Origin: PNNG01 sp046291695
Lineage (GTDB): Bacteria; Bacteroidota; Bacteroidia; UBA7662
DNA: 64,000 nucleotides
Assembly: GCA_046291695.1 (NCBI GenBank)
Contig: JBKBSO010000002.1
Coordinates: forward strand, 1-64,000
Direction of reading: 5' to 3'
Part shown: positions 35,245 through 44,507 of the stretch, piece after piece
Layout of the letters: every line of letters starts with the position of its first letter
Position numbering within the stretch: position 1 is the first letter of the stretch
Notes under the pieces: generated by a model
What the model was told of the DNA's origin: nothing
Databases searched by the model: none
Seen by the model: only the letters and a program-made list of their open reading frames with translations
Translations under genes and position numbers: made by a program

Positions 35245-36184
35245 CACATTCCGCCTCCTCATCGTAGATGATGTGCATGAGTTGTTGCTCAAAAAATTGG
35301 CCGTAGTTCCGGGCTTAGAGCTCGATTATAGGCCCTTTTTGGCCCCCAGCGAAGTCATTGAGGCTTTAAAAACCGCTCATGGACTGGTTATTCGATCTAA
35401 GATACAGCTAAGTGGCCAGGTCTTGGCGATGGCAGCCGGACTTCGGTTCATAGCGCGGGCGGGTGCTGGCATGGACAATATTGACGAAGGAGCGGCCCGT
35501 GAATTGGGCATCCGCTTATTTAATGCCCCTGAAGGAAATCGACAGGCCGTAGCCGAGCATGTTTTGGCTATGCTGCTGATGTTATTCAATCAGTTGCGCC
35601 AGGCCGATGCACAGGTTCGACAAGGCATTTGGGAGCGTGAAGCCAATCGTGGACTTGAGCTGTCGGGCAAAACGGTAGGCATCATCGGATATGGGCATAA
35701 CGGATCGGCTACCGCAGAACTCTTAGCTGCAGTAGGCTGCAAAGTATTGGCCTACGACAAATACAAAACAGGCTTTGGAAATGCCCAAGTCCATGAATCG
35801 CGTATGGAACGCTTATTTGAGGAAGCCGATATCCTGAGTTTGCATATTCCGCTTACTTCAGAAACTCGCGGCATGATCAACAGCGCTTTTTTAGGAGCTT
35901 TTGCGAAACCTATTCGGCTGGTAAACGCTGCGCGTGGCGAAATTGTGGTCCTTAGCGATTTGGCTGCAGCGCTCGACAATGGCCAGGTGCAAGGGGTTTG
36001 TCTCGATGTACTCGAAAACGAAAAACCCGAAAACTGGAATCCGGTGATCATGAATCGCCTTTTTGCCCATCCACATGTGGTGTTTAGTCCACATGTTGCG
36101 GGTTGGACAGTAGAGTCGTACCGAAAAATTTCGGAGGTACTGGCCAACAAGCTCTTACATGAATTTTTTGTACATTCGGATTAA
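35237..36184 (+). CDS. D-2-hydroxyacid dehydrogenase (SerA-like)
   Basis: A 315-residue NAD-dependent D-2-hydroxyacid dehydrogenase. RAGAGMDNIDEGAARELGI, NAPEGNRQAVAEHVLAMLL, the nucleotide site VGIIGYGHNGSATAELL near residue 147, and the catalytic region NAARGEIV and SPHVAGWTVES (His) fit the family. It lacks a C-terminal ACT domain, so it matches the short phosphoglycerate dehydrogenase-like type. Substrate may be 3-phosphoglycerate but serB/serC are not nearby. Its 8-bp overlap with rsmA points to coupling. Confidence 0.88.
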   Translation: MANTFRLLIVDDVHELLLKKLAVVPGLELDYRPFLAPSEVIEALKTAHGLVIRSKIQLSGQVLAMAAGLRFIARAGAGMDNIDEGAARELGIRLFNAPEGNRQAVAEHVLAMLLMLFNQLRQADAQVRQGIWEREANRGLELSGKTVGIIGYGHNGSATAELLAAVGCKVLAYDKYKTGFGNAQVHESRMERLFEEADILSLHIPLTSETRGMINSAFLGAFAKPIRLVNAARGEIVVLSDLAAALDNGQVQGVCLDVLENEKPENWNPVIMNRLFAHPHVVFSPHVAGWTVESYRKISEVLANKLLHEFFVHSD

Positions 36185-36196
36185 AAACCACCCCCT

Positions 36197-37192
36197 ATGA
36201 AACGTCAATGGTCGTATGCCTTTTGCTTGGTGCCCACGGCACTTTGCCTTGCTGGAAACCTTACCGGCAGTTGGTTTGCAGGCATGAATACATTTTTCAT
36301 TATAGTGGTATTGGGATTAGGCGAATGGCTTTTGCCTGAAAGCAATAAAAACAGCACCGAAAAGCAGGCGGTTTTGCCTAATTTTTGGCTCATGCTGGCG
36401 GTGCCTTGCAGTTTTGCCGTAGTAGGCAGCTTGTTGTATGGCGTGTATACTGGTGTATTGCATGGTGGCTTTATGGCGTTGGCTGTGGTATCCACGGCCT
36501 TTCATACGGGTGCCATGGGGATTGTTGCAGCACATGAAATGATACACCGAGCGAATCCCCGATGGGTTCAGGCCGGCAATTTTCTGCTTTTTCTGGCCTT
36601 AAATGCTTATTTTTTCGTTGACCACCTTCGGGTACATCACCGCTATGTGGGCAGTCTACGCGATCATGCCACAGCCCGTTATGGCGAGCATTTTTATGCT
36701 TTTGCTTGGAGAAGCATCATTGGCCAATGGCGTGAAGCTTTACAACTCGAAGCAGCTGCCTGTCGTAAAAAAGGGAAGCGCGCTTACGGTTGGCATAATC
36801 ACCTGGTTCAGCAAAGTTTGCTGCACCTTTGCCTACTAAGCCTGCTTTGGTTGGTAGGAGGAGCCGTGCTGGCCCTGGCCATGTTGTTCCAAGCCCTCCT
36901 GGCCAATATACTCCTCGAATACACGAATTATATCGAACATTACGGCTTAATTCGCCCCGAAAATGACCGGGTAACCTACGCAAGCTCTTGGCAATCAGAC
37001 AAGTGGTTCAGCAGGTTTCTATTATACGATTTGAGTCGTCATAGCGACCACCATGTGCACGGGGCAAAACCTTATCATGAATTAAGGTCGATGGCCGATG
37101 CCCCGGTTTTGCCAGGTGGTTATGCCAGTTTGATTTTGCCGGCACTCATTCCACCTTGGTGGTTCCGGCTCATGCATGCTAAAGTACCGTAG
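36197..37192 (+). CDS. alkB: Alkane 1-monooxygenase (AlkB-like)
   Basis: A membrane di-iron hydroxylase that oxidises the terminal methyl of alkanes or related chains. The 331-residue protein has about six membrane segments and the His boxes HEMIHR near residue 114, HLRVHHRYVG near 142, the AlkB-specific NYIEHYGL near 246, and LSRHSDHHVHG near 278. These boxes distinguish AlkB from other fatty acid desaturases. No rubredoxin or rubredoxin reductase gene lies next to it; electrons must come from elsewhere. It is 12 bases after the dehydrogenase gene and is likely in the same transcript. Substrate chain length not known. Confidence 0.9.
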   Translation: MKRQWSYAFCLVPTALCLAGNLTGSWFAGMNTFFIIVVLGLGEWLLPESNKNSTEKQAVLPNFWLMLAVPCSFAVVGSLLYGVYTGVLHGGFMALAVVSTAFHTGAMGIVAAHEMIHRANPRWVQAGNFLLFLALNAYFFVDHLRVHHRYVGSLRDHATARYGEHFYAFAWRSIIGQWREALQLEAAACRKKGKRAYGWHNHLVQQSLLHLCLLSLLWLVGGAVLALAMLFQALLANILLEYTNYIEHYGLIRPENDRVTYASSWQSDKWFSRFLLYDLSRHSDHHVHGAKPYHELRSMADAPVLPGGYASLILPALIPPWWFRLMHAKVP

Positions 37193-37194
37193 GC

Positions 37195-38013
37195 TTATTG
37201 CACATCGAGCAATTCGACGTCGAACACCAAGGTGCTGTAAGGCGGGATGAGCCCGCTTCCAGCCCCTTTGGGGCCATAGGCCAAATAGGATGGAATGATA
37301 AAACGGGCTTTATCGCCCACCTTCAGCAACGAAACTCCTTCGTCCCAACCCTGAATTACCTGGCCTTGACCAAGCACAAAACTAAAGGGGTCGTTGCGCT
37401 CTTTTGAGCTATCGAATACCGTACCATCGAGCAGCGTTCCTGTATAATGTAAGCTTACACGCGCACCCGGTTTGGCCGGTTTGCCATTGCCTTCTTTCGA
37501 TTTAATCACATATAAACCTGATGGACGGGCCGGTTCAGTAATGGCCTGATTTACGAGGTAACGTGCCAATTCCCGGTCTTCGTTACGCACAGTAATTACC
37601 CCAATATGAAATATGAGCTCTTCGCCCTGTCGGATGCCCGAAGGCAGGGGCTGATGGAAAATACGACCGTAAACCGAGTCGGCAGAGAGAAAAAAAGTGG
37701 CCGAATCGCCGGTACCCAGCAGCACCAAGCCTTCTTCGATACTTCCCGGATAAGCCGGATTGGTTACCTGAAGGAAAATGGGCCTACCGTACTTATGCGA
37801 ATCGAACAAAACCGAGTCTTTGGTGCCATATTGCATATGGATAACCAGCACATCCCCAATTTCAGCCTTCATTTCTGCTTCATTCACATGTATGATGTAA
37901 GCCAGACCATTGGGAGTAAAACTGCGTTCCAACTCTGCCTCGGTAGATGTGTTGCAAGCGGCTACGGCAAGCAGGCCGGCAACTAGCAAGAAAGATTTCA
38001 CTGTAGTTTTCAT
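37195..38013 (-). CDS. FKBP-type peptidyl-prolyl isomerase, lipoprotein
   Basis: The 272-residue protein has a lipoprotein signal (LLAVAAC, Cys at 20), a first, degenerate FKBP domain (residues about 33-148) and a second, well-conserved domain (about 175-271) with VSLHYTGTLLDGTVFDSSKE, GQVIQGWDEGVSLLKVGDKA and IPSYLAYGPKGAG...LVFDVELL. It acts in the periplasm or at the outer membrane in protein folding. It is divergent from nothing close; nrnA lies upstream on the same strand with a 28-bp gap. Confidence 0.92.
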   Translation of the reverse strand: MKTTVKSFLLVAGLLAVAACNTSTEAELERSFTPNGLAYIIHVNEAEMKAEIGDVLVIHMQYGTKDSVLFDSHKYGRPIFLQVTNPAYPGSIEEGLVLLGTGDSATFFLSADSVYGRIFHQPLPSGIRQGEELIFHIGVITVRNEDRELARYLVNQAITEPARPSGLYVIKSKEGNGKPAKPGARVSLHYTGTLLDGTVFDSSKERNDPFSFVLGQGQVIQGWDEGVSLLKVGDKARFIIPSYLAYGPKGAGSGLIPPYSTLVFDVELLDVQ

Positions 38014-38041
38014 CGTGAAGCTAAATTAAGGTTTCAGCGGT

Positions 38042-39061
38042 TTATGCCTTCAATATTTTTTCGGAAAAACTCTTGAGCGCCTCTAAAAAACGTGCTTCGG
38101 TTATATCCAGGTTGTCGCTGCTTTGGCCACCTGCTGCATTAAAATGCCCTCCACCTTCAAACCATTGCGACGCAAACTCGTTGGCCGGCACCTTTCCCTT
38201 CGAACGAAACGACATTTTCACCAATTTGGTACGGTCGATAATCAGGGCGGCAAAACGTATGCCCCGTATATTGAGCGCATAGTTGACCAATCCTTCAGTA
38301 TCACCGGTTTGTAAACCGAACTGCCTTATTTCTTCAGCCGTTACCGTAATATAAGCGGTATGGATCTCAGGAAGTACCCTTAGTTTATGGATGAAACAAT
38401 GTCCCAAAAAGCGGAGTACGTTTTCACTCATCTGGTCAAATACCGCCTCGTGTATTTGGGTGTGATTTGCGCCTCGCTCCATCAATTCGGCCACAATGCG
38501 GTGAACGCGCGGACTGGTAGCCGGGAACTTAAAGCTACCGGTATCGGTCATGATGCCCGTGTAGATGCAGGCTGCCACATCGGCATTAATCAACTGCTCT
38601 TGCCCCAGCATATGCAAAAAGTCGTATATAAGCTCGCAGGTCGATGAAGCTTCGGGATTATGAAAAGTATAGGTTTCGAAACCGCTGGGATGCAGGTGGT
38701 GATCGATCATTACCGAAGGCAGGTTCAAGGTACGGATAAAATCACCCATCTCGTTGATGCGCTTGAGGTCGTTAAAATCGAGGCAAAACAACAATTCGGC
38801 CTGCGTGAGCCTTTCACGTGCGCTTTGCTCCGAATTCTCGAATTCTATAACCTGTTCATTGCCCGGTAGCCAATGTAAAAACTGCCCATAATCGTTGGGG
38901 GTAATCACCTGCACCTGGTGCCTGAGTTGCTTTAGGGCATTGTAGAGGGCCAGGGATGAGCCCATGGCATCCCCATCGGGTTTGTGGTGGGTGGTAATAA
39001 CAATATTGAGCGGCTTTTGCAGCAGTTGTTTTAGGTCTTCAAATCCGGTGGTATGCATCAT
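38042..39061 (-). CDS. DHH-family phosphoesterase NrnA-like (nanoRNase/pAp phosphatase)
   Basis: Hydrolyses short oligoribonucleotides (nanoRNA) and/or 3'-phosphoadenosine 5'-phosphate with Mn. Motifs: TTHHKPDGDAMGSS near residue 20, FCLDFNDLKR, the DHH box MIDHHLHP near 118, IMTDTGSFKF and the C-terminal DHHA1 motif GGGHFNAAGG. I start at ATG 39061; a TATATTTG box ends 6 bases before it, and a longer form (39100) would overlap that box. The start is followed by a second ATG at 39058. Confidence 0.92.
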   Translation of the reverse strand: MMHTTGFEDLKQLLQKPLNIVITTHHKPDGDAMGSSLALYNALKQLRHQVQVITPNDYGQFLHWLPGNEQVIEFENSEQSARERLTQAELLFCLDFNDLKRINEMGDFIRTLNLPSVMIDHHLHPSGFETYTFHNPEASSTCELIYDFLHMLGQEQLINADVAACIYTGIMTDTGSFKFPATSPRVHRIVAELMERGANHTQIHEAVFDQMSENVLRFLGHCFIHKLRVLPEIHTAYITVTAEEIRQFGLQTGDTEGLVNYALNIRGIRFAALIIDRTKLVKMSFRSKGKVPANEFASQWFEGGGHFNAAGGQSSDNLDITEARFLEALKSFSEKILKA

Positions 39062-39067
39062 AGCTTG

Positions 39068-39075
39068 CAAATATA
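39068..39075 (-). promoter_or_regulatory. Putative -7 box TATATTTG for the NrnA-like gene
   Basis: Exact TAnnTTTG match on the minus strand, 6 bases before ATG 39061. It supports the shorter start. No -33 element at good spacing. Confidence 0.45.
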
Positions 39076-39133
39076 CCCATGAGCGCGATAGCATACCCAT
39101 TAAAAGTAAGTCGCAAATGCCCTTTGGCTTGGC

Positions 39134-41356
39134 TTAAAACCACCACCCTATATTTAACAATCCTACCCAACTGTTAAAAGTGATGTTGTAATTGAGGGAA
39201 ACATCAATGGGACCGAAGGGGCTGCGGTAGCCTAGTGCAGCACTACTTCCCCATACAAAAACCAACGCATCGGTAAATTCGGGTTTACTCAGCAGGTGAA
39301 GTCCGGTTGCCCCACCATTGAACTTGGCAATTAAAAACACCCGGCTGGCCAATTGCCGCTGAAAACCTGCCTGTACCATGCCGAAGCTGTTGTTTTGCAA
39401 CTCATATTCTCGTAATCCGGCAAAAGGTATTTGATTCCTAAAGAGCTGAAATTGGCCTCCTACATTGAAAAAATCGAATAAGGCGTCGGTAGTGGTAAAG
39501 TTGATCCCCCCCATGCTATGCAACAACCAGCTGCTTCTATCACTGAAGGGAATATACGACTCAAAACGCCACTGCATACGGAAATAGGGATTTAAGCCCG
39601 AACCCGAATAAATTTGCTCCAATCCATCGGCCCTTTGTACCGATAAAAACGGACGTTGATTAAATACATATTCGCCCTGTAAATCGGTAAACACTCCGCG
39701 AGAGGGAAAAGATAATGTTGGCAAACTGTGGCGCCGATAGTGATAAAAGGCTTTAAAGTGGCTGTTATCCGCCGAAGTATTCGCTGAACTTATTAAACGC
39801 GGCCTCCAGCTAGCTACTTCATAACGTATACCCATCCCTGTCATGCGACTGCGCCCTAATAAACGGTCGTAGCGTAAAGTAAAGCTGGCCATTTGCTCTT
39901 TATACAACTGACGTTGGCGGAAGTCGCGGAACTCAGGCAGAAAAACCCGATCGAATTGGGCCCGTAAGCTAAGTTTGTTGTTAAGTCGTTTGCCCAAATA
40001 ATGCTCCTGTTTGAGCAATAAATGGGAATTATCTCCCAAAGCCAACCTGATGCTACTCTCCGACTTATCGGTAAGCAGGTTAGTAAAACGCAGGTTAAAG
40101 ATTAGGGCAATATTCGAGAAAGTGTTGTAATGAAAGCCAGCCGTAAGTCCGATGGGTGGAAATTCCTGAACATTAAAGTGTAGCGAAGCCCCGCCAGCTT
40201 CATTCGGAATGAATTCATAAGTCACCGAGCGATACAGCCTGCTGGCATGTACTTCGCGAACCGCATCTGAGATTTCTCCCGGGGTATACGCCAGGTTGGC
40301 TGCAAGGCCTAATTTTTCCATAAAAGCCGTCCGGGTAGTGTGTTCTAGGCCATTCACTGTGATTCCCCTGATTAAAATTCTATCGACATCAGGCAGGCGA
40401 TTCTGGCGGAAATGGTTAGGGTAAATGGCATTGAGGGAATCGGCCAAGCGCTTGAAATGTGGATAGTATAGTGCTCCGGCTGCCCTGCCAATGGCTAAGA
40501 TGCTATCGCTGCTGTTGAAGCTGGCGGCAGAATATGGCCCCGTATCAATGTCTATGAACAAGTCGAGCAAGTTTATCTCGTTTTTAAAATCTTCCGACGA
40601 GCGTAAAAATGCCGTTTGATATAAAATACTGATGGCGGAATTAAGTTGTTCGGGCGGAATATATGCTGCCGAAACATTTACCCCTATAAGCAAATCAGCA
40701 CCCATATCGCGTACATCCATTACCGGAAAATTACGTACTACCCCGCCGTCGATGAGCCTGCGCCCTTCCAAATCAATCGCTGTAAATACCGAAGGGATGG
40801 CCATGCTCGAACGTACGGCATAAACCAGGTTTCCCCCTTGATGTACTACGGCATCGCCAGTGAGCAGGTCGGTGGCTATACATCGGTAAGGAATGCTAAG
40901 TTCATCAAAGTTTTTAATGTTGTAGGCCGGCGCCAGCAATTCTGAAAGCAACAGCCAGAGCTCTTGCGACTCGAGCATGCCCGAGGGGATCTCAATGCGT
41001 CTATCCTTAATGCGAATTTCCAGATTTTGCTCCTCGTTTTCTTTCTTTTTATCAGCTGCTATCCGGTTGATATCAGGCATACCGCTAAAAATCACATTCC
41101 AGTCGATGCTTCTTGCGATAGAATCGATGGCGTTACCCGAATAACCTACTGCATACAACGCGCCCACCACGCCTCCCATGCTGGTTCCGGCAATGTAATC
41201 GATTTGCAAGCCGGCACTGTCAATGGCCTGTAACACCCCAATGTGGGCCAATCCCTTAGCGCCACCCCCACTCAAACTAATGCCAATTTTGGGACGCTGT
41301 GCTGATAAGCCCGTGGCTAAAAGCAAGAAGGCACTAAAAATAAATAACTGTTTCAT
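39134..41356 (-). CDS. Patatin-like phospholipase fused to a BamA-like outer-membrane barrel
   Basis: The 740-residue protein has a signal peptide (residues 1-20), a patatin domain with the oxyanion loop SGGGAKG near 29-35, the nucleophile motif GTSMGG (Ser 59) and DGG (catalytic Asp 203), then a POTRA-like stretch (about 320-390) and a C-terminal beta-barrel of the bacterial surface antigen (BamA/Omp85) family ending NSWVGLLNIGWWF. This is the architecture of PlpD-type autosecreted phospholipases. The start at ATG 41356 is supported by a TAGATTTG box at 41378-41371; an earlier ATG (41383) would include that box. Substrate: phospholipids are likely. Confidence 0.93.
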   Translation of the reverse strand: MKQLFIFSAFLLLATGLSAQRPKIGISLSGGGAKGLAHIGVLQAIDSAGLQIDYIAGTSMGGVVGALYAVGYSGNAIDSIARSIDWNVIFSGMPDINRIAADKKKENEEQNLEIRIKDRRIEIPSGMLESQELWLLLSELLAPAYNIKNFDELSIPYRCIATDLLTGDAVVHQGGNLVYAVRSSMAIPSVFTAIDLEGRRLIDGGVVRNFPVMDVRDMGADLLIGVNVSAAYIPPEQLNSAISILYQTAFLRSSEDFKNEINLLDLFIDIDTGPYSAASFNSSDSILAIGRAAGALYYPHFKRLADSLNAIYPNHFRQNRLPDVDRILIRGITVNGLEHTTRTAFMEKLGLAANLAYTPGEISDAVREVHASRLYRSVTYEFIPNEAGGASLHFNVQEFPPIGLTAGFHYNTFSNIALIFNLRFTNLLTDKSESSIRLALGDNSHLLLKQEHYLGKRLNNKLSLRAQFDRVFLPEFRDFRQRQLYKEQMASFTLRYDRLLGRSRMTGMGIRYEVASWRPRLISSANTSADNSHFKAFYHYRRHSLPTLSFPSRGVFTDLQGEYVFNQRPFLSVQRADGLEQIYSGSGLNPYFRMQWRFESYIPFSDRSSWLLHSMGGINFTTTDALFDFFNVGGQFQLFRNQIPFAGLREYELQNNSFGMVQAGFQRQLASRVFLIAKFNGGATGLHLLSKPEFTDALVFVWGSSAALGYRSPFGPIDVSLNYNITFNSWVGLLNIGWWF

Positions 41357-41370
41357 AGACAGGGTGTATC

Positions 41371-41378
41371 CAAATCTA
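41371..41378 (-). promoter_or_regulatory. Putative -7 box TAGATTTG for the patatin gene
   Basis: Exact TAnnTTTG match 14 bases before ATG 41356 on the minus strand. Confidence 0.45.
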
Positions 41379-41418
41379 AGCAATTATTCCTGCACCGATA
41401 GGACTGTTTAATTCATGA

Positions 41419-43485
41419 TTAGGCTTTCGGCATAAAAATAGTAAAACGACTTCCCTTGCCTGGTGCACTCTGCACTTCAATGCGGCCATCATGCGCCTCT
41501 ACAATCTTTTTGACGATACTCAAGCCTAAACCAAACGAACTTTCACCGGCAGTGCCTGGGCGCATCATGGCCGTTTTTTCATTGAATAAATGCACTAAGG
41601 CTTCCTCGTGTATGCCAATGCCAAAATCTTGTACTGCAATGAGAATTTCCTCTTCTAGTTCGGAACAATTTACGATTACCTTACTGCCCGCATGACTAAA
41701 TTTGATCGCATTTACAAGCAAATTCGATAAAGCACGACGTAAAGATTCCGGATCAGCATTTATGTATAGCTCCTGCGGGCAAACCTGTTCAATGATCATT
41801 TGCTTTTCTACGGCATGATGGCTAGTTAAACGGACCGTTTCGCGTACAAAAGCATCAAGTTGGAGCTTCATTAAGCTTTTCTTAGCAGCGTTGTTATCTT
41901 GTTTGCCTTTTTCGAGCAACTCATTAATCATACCCAACCCATCGCCACTTGCAGCGGCAGCCAAGCCAAAAATTTCATAAAGCTCCTCTGACATTTCCTG
42001 ACGATCGAGTACATCAGTGCTAAGGCTGTAAATGGCAGCCAAAGGATTACGTAAATCATGCGCTACTACCCGCAACAATTTATCTTTTTCATCAATTACC
42101 GACCCTAACTCTGTATTTGTTCGCTTCAGGCGCTCCCTCACCTTAATCAGCTCCAGGTTCTGCATGCTGATTCGCTCGTTTAACCCTTTTAACAATTTGT
42201 TCTGGTTATTTGCCCTGCTCAAGAAGTACATGATGATTACCAACGCGGATATGCCCGCAAAAAGAGCCACAAACATGGCATGACTGATTCTCGACTGGGC
42301 CTCTGATTTTGCTTTTTCTGCTTTTAACAAATAGTTCTGCTCTAAGACGCTGTTGATCAATTCCGTATTTGCCTCATAAAGCCTTCTATCCTGTTGCTTT
42401 ATATTTTCGCTCAAATTTTTATACGTCTGAAGTGCAGGAATAAGTTGTGCGTTGTTCTGTGTTCGAGCATACAAATCCACGAGTAATCGTGCTTGTGAAT
42501 ACGCAACCCGGCTATTCGACATCTTGCTTGCCACTGAATCGGCTATTGCCAGGTAATGTTCCGCTTGGGCATACAGTCCTTCTTCAATGAGATTTTCGGA
42601 TGTGCGATGTGCCAAAAAGCATGCATGCATAATTTCTTCCTTGGCCACAAACATATTGTGATGGATGGCACTGTCGATAAAGCGCAAACCAAGCTCCTTA
42701 TCACCCTTTTCATACACCGCAATGCCCCTATTTCCTGCGATTACCATCCGTGCTACCTCTTTATGCAAAGAATCTATAGGACCTCTTACCGGTACATTAT
42801 TTAAATGAAAATAAGCGCTATCGTACCACCGTATAGCCTCATCGTGCTGTCCTAAACGCCAATGGCACAGCCCTATATTGCTATATATTTCTTGGATACG
42901 GTGTAGTATGAAGCGCCCCTTCCTACAAGCATCAAACTCCTTCAATGCCGCCTTAAAATTTACAGCAGCCTCAGTAAAATCTTGCTTACGGTACTGAATC
43001 ATGCCCATACGGTAGCTGAAATTACCGCCCGCACAGGCCTGAACATCGTTGACCTCGAGCTCTCGTGCTCGGTAAAAATTCCGAATAGCAAGTTCAAATT
43101 GCCCCAATGCTGTAAATACATCGCCCCTACGGTACAATGCCTGACTGAGTAAATAATTCACCCCCACTAAATCTTCGAGCATATGGAGCTCACGATTAAC
43201 CAAATCTAATGCTTGTTCGTATTGCTGATTGGCATAAAAAGCTTGCTGTTGTAAACTAAATAGGGCAATACGCTCTTCTATCCGTAATTTATCGCTGCTG
43301 AGTACCGAATCAAGATATATCAACGATTCCGCCGATGAAAGATTCACCATATTGGCACGAAACTTATCAATCACCAACATGATCTCCTGTTCTATCGAAA
43401 CCACTTCTTCTTGTGCTGAATTGGATTGACAAGCAGCAAAGCCCATGGCTAAGAAAAAAACAAATCGATTCAGGATTTTAGTCAC
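41419..43485 (-). CDS. TPR-containing sensor histidine kinase
   Basis: A 688-residue sensor kinase with an N-terminal lipoprotein-like signal (FFLAMGFAAC, Cys at 19), several TPR-like helices in the sensor region (about residues 60-390), one membrane segment (MFVALFAGISALVIIMYFL, near 402-420), a coiled coil and the kinase core: H-box HDLRNPLAAIYSLS (His 476), N-box NLLVNAIKFSHAG, G-boxes DFGIGI and GLGLSIVKKI. No response regulator is next to it. It begins with GTG; TTTTTTTG ends 4 bases before it. Divergent from the ABC exporter genes (104-bp gap). Its signal is unknown. Confidence 0.92.
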   Translation of the reverse strand: MTKILNRFVFFLAMGFAACQSNSAQEEVVSIEQEIMLVIDKFRANMVNLSSAESLIYLDSVLSSDKLRIEERIALFSLQQQAFYANQQYEQALDLVNRELHMLEDLVGVNYLLSQALYRRGDVFTALGQFELAIRNFYRARELEVNDVQACAGGNFSYRMGMIQYRKQDFTEAAVNFKAALKEFDACRKGRFILHRIQEIYSNIGLCHWRLGQHDEAIRWYDSAYFHLNNVPVRGPIDSLHKEVARMVIAGNRGIAVYEKGDKELGLRFIDSAIHHNMFVAKEEIMHACFLAHRTSENLIEEGLYAQAEHYLAIADSVASKMSNSRVAYSQARLLVDLYARTQNNAQLIPALQTYKNLSENIKQQDRRLYEANTELINSVLEQNYLLKAEKAKSEAQSRISHAMFVALFAGISALVIIMYFLSRANNQNKLLKGLNERISMQNLELIKVRERLKRTNTELGSVIDEKDKLLRVVAHDLRNPLAAIYSLSTDVLDRQEMSEELYEIFGLAAAASGDGLGMINELLEKGKQDNNAAKKSLMKLQLDAFVRETVRLTSHHAVEKQMIIEQVCPQELYINADPESLRRALSNLLVNAIKFSHAGSKVIVNCSELEEEILIAVQDFGIGIHEEALVHLFNEKTAMMRPGTAGESSFGLGLSIVKKIVEAHDGRIEVQSAPGKGSRFTIFMPKA

Positions 43486-43589
43486 GTTACAAAAAAAGCA
43501 TATTTTGATTGATTTAACAATTCTTGATCTATGCCTAATGGTTTATTTCAATTGTTCTTCTTAATCTTGCTACACCCTAATAAAATTTA

Positions 43590-44507
43590 ATGGATAGTCG
43601 TACTCCTTTTTTAGCTGTAGAAGGCCTGGTAAAACGTTACCAAAAGCATACTGCCTTAGATGGTGTAAGCTTTAGCATTCCCAAAGGGGCAATATTTGGT
43701 TTGCTAGGCCCCAATGGCGCGGGAAAAACCACCCTCATTCGTATCATCAATCAAATTATCGGGCCCGATGAAGGGCAGATTCTATTGAACGGACGCCCCA
43801 TTACTGTAGATGATACCCGACGGATTGGCTACTTGCCCGAAGAAAGGGGATTGTACAAAAAGATGAAAATTGGTGAGCAAGCTGTGTACTTGGCGCGATT
43901 GCGGGGTTTAAATCAGGCACAAGCCCGCGAACAGGTAAAATACTGGTTCGAAAAATTTGAAATACAGAGCTGGTGGCACAAAAAAGTAGAGGAGCTTTCG
44001 AAGGGTATGCAGCAAAAAGTACAATTCATTTGTACGGTTTTGCACCAACCCGAACTCATTATTCTCGACGAACCCTTTTCGGGCTTCGACCCCATAAATG
44101 CCGAGCTGCTTAGGCAGGAAATTTTGTACTTGCGCGACCAAGGGGCAACCATCATTTTTTCGACACACCGCATGGAATCGGTGGAGGAACTCTGTGAGCG
44201 TATTGCCCTTATTAACCAAGCAAAAGTAGTGCTCGAAGGAAATACACGCGACATTAAAAAACAATTCAGTACCAATACGTACCGGCTACGCTTCGAAGGC
44301 CATTTGCCTACTCTCCCCGAAAATTTTGTCATCCAAAGTCTGCCCGATCAGCATGGCCTCCAAGAGGCTCTGGTAACCATCCACGAAGGCACTCCAAATG
44401 CCTTGCTGCAGCAACTGATGCCGCATATTCAGTTGCACACCCTCGAGGAACAGATTCCTTCCTTCAATGAAATTTTCATCAGAACAGTTAAAAATCAAAC
44501 GGCATGA
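43590..44507 (+). CDS. ABC transporter ATP-binding protein (NatA-like)
   Basis: The 305-residue ATPase has Walker A GPNGAGKTT near residue 38, the Q-loop, the signature LSKGMQQ near 139, Walker B LIILDEPF near 160 and the switch His of STHRM. A C-terminal extension of about 80 residues (DUF4162-like) is present. Together with the next gene, which overlaps by 4 bases, it forms an exporter of the NatAB type. Substrate unknown. Confidence 0.95.
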   Translation: MDSRTPFLAVEGLVKRYQKHTALDGVSFSIPKGAIFGLLGPNGAGKTTLIRIINQIIGPDEGQILLNGRPITVDDTRRIGYLPEERGLYKKMKIGEQAVYLARLRGLNQAQAREQVKYWFEKFEIQSWWHKKVEELSKGMQQKVQFICTVLHQPELIILDEPFSGFDPINAELLRQEILYLRDQGATIIFSTHRMESVEELCERIALINQAKVVLEGNTRDIKKQFSTNTYRLRFEGHLPTLPENFVIQSLPDQHGLQEALVTIHEGTPNALLQQLMPHIQLHTLEEQIPSFNEIFIRTVKNQTA

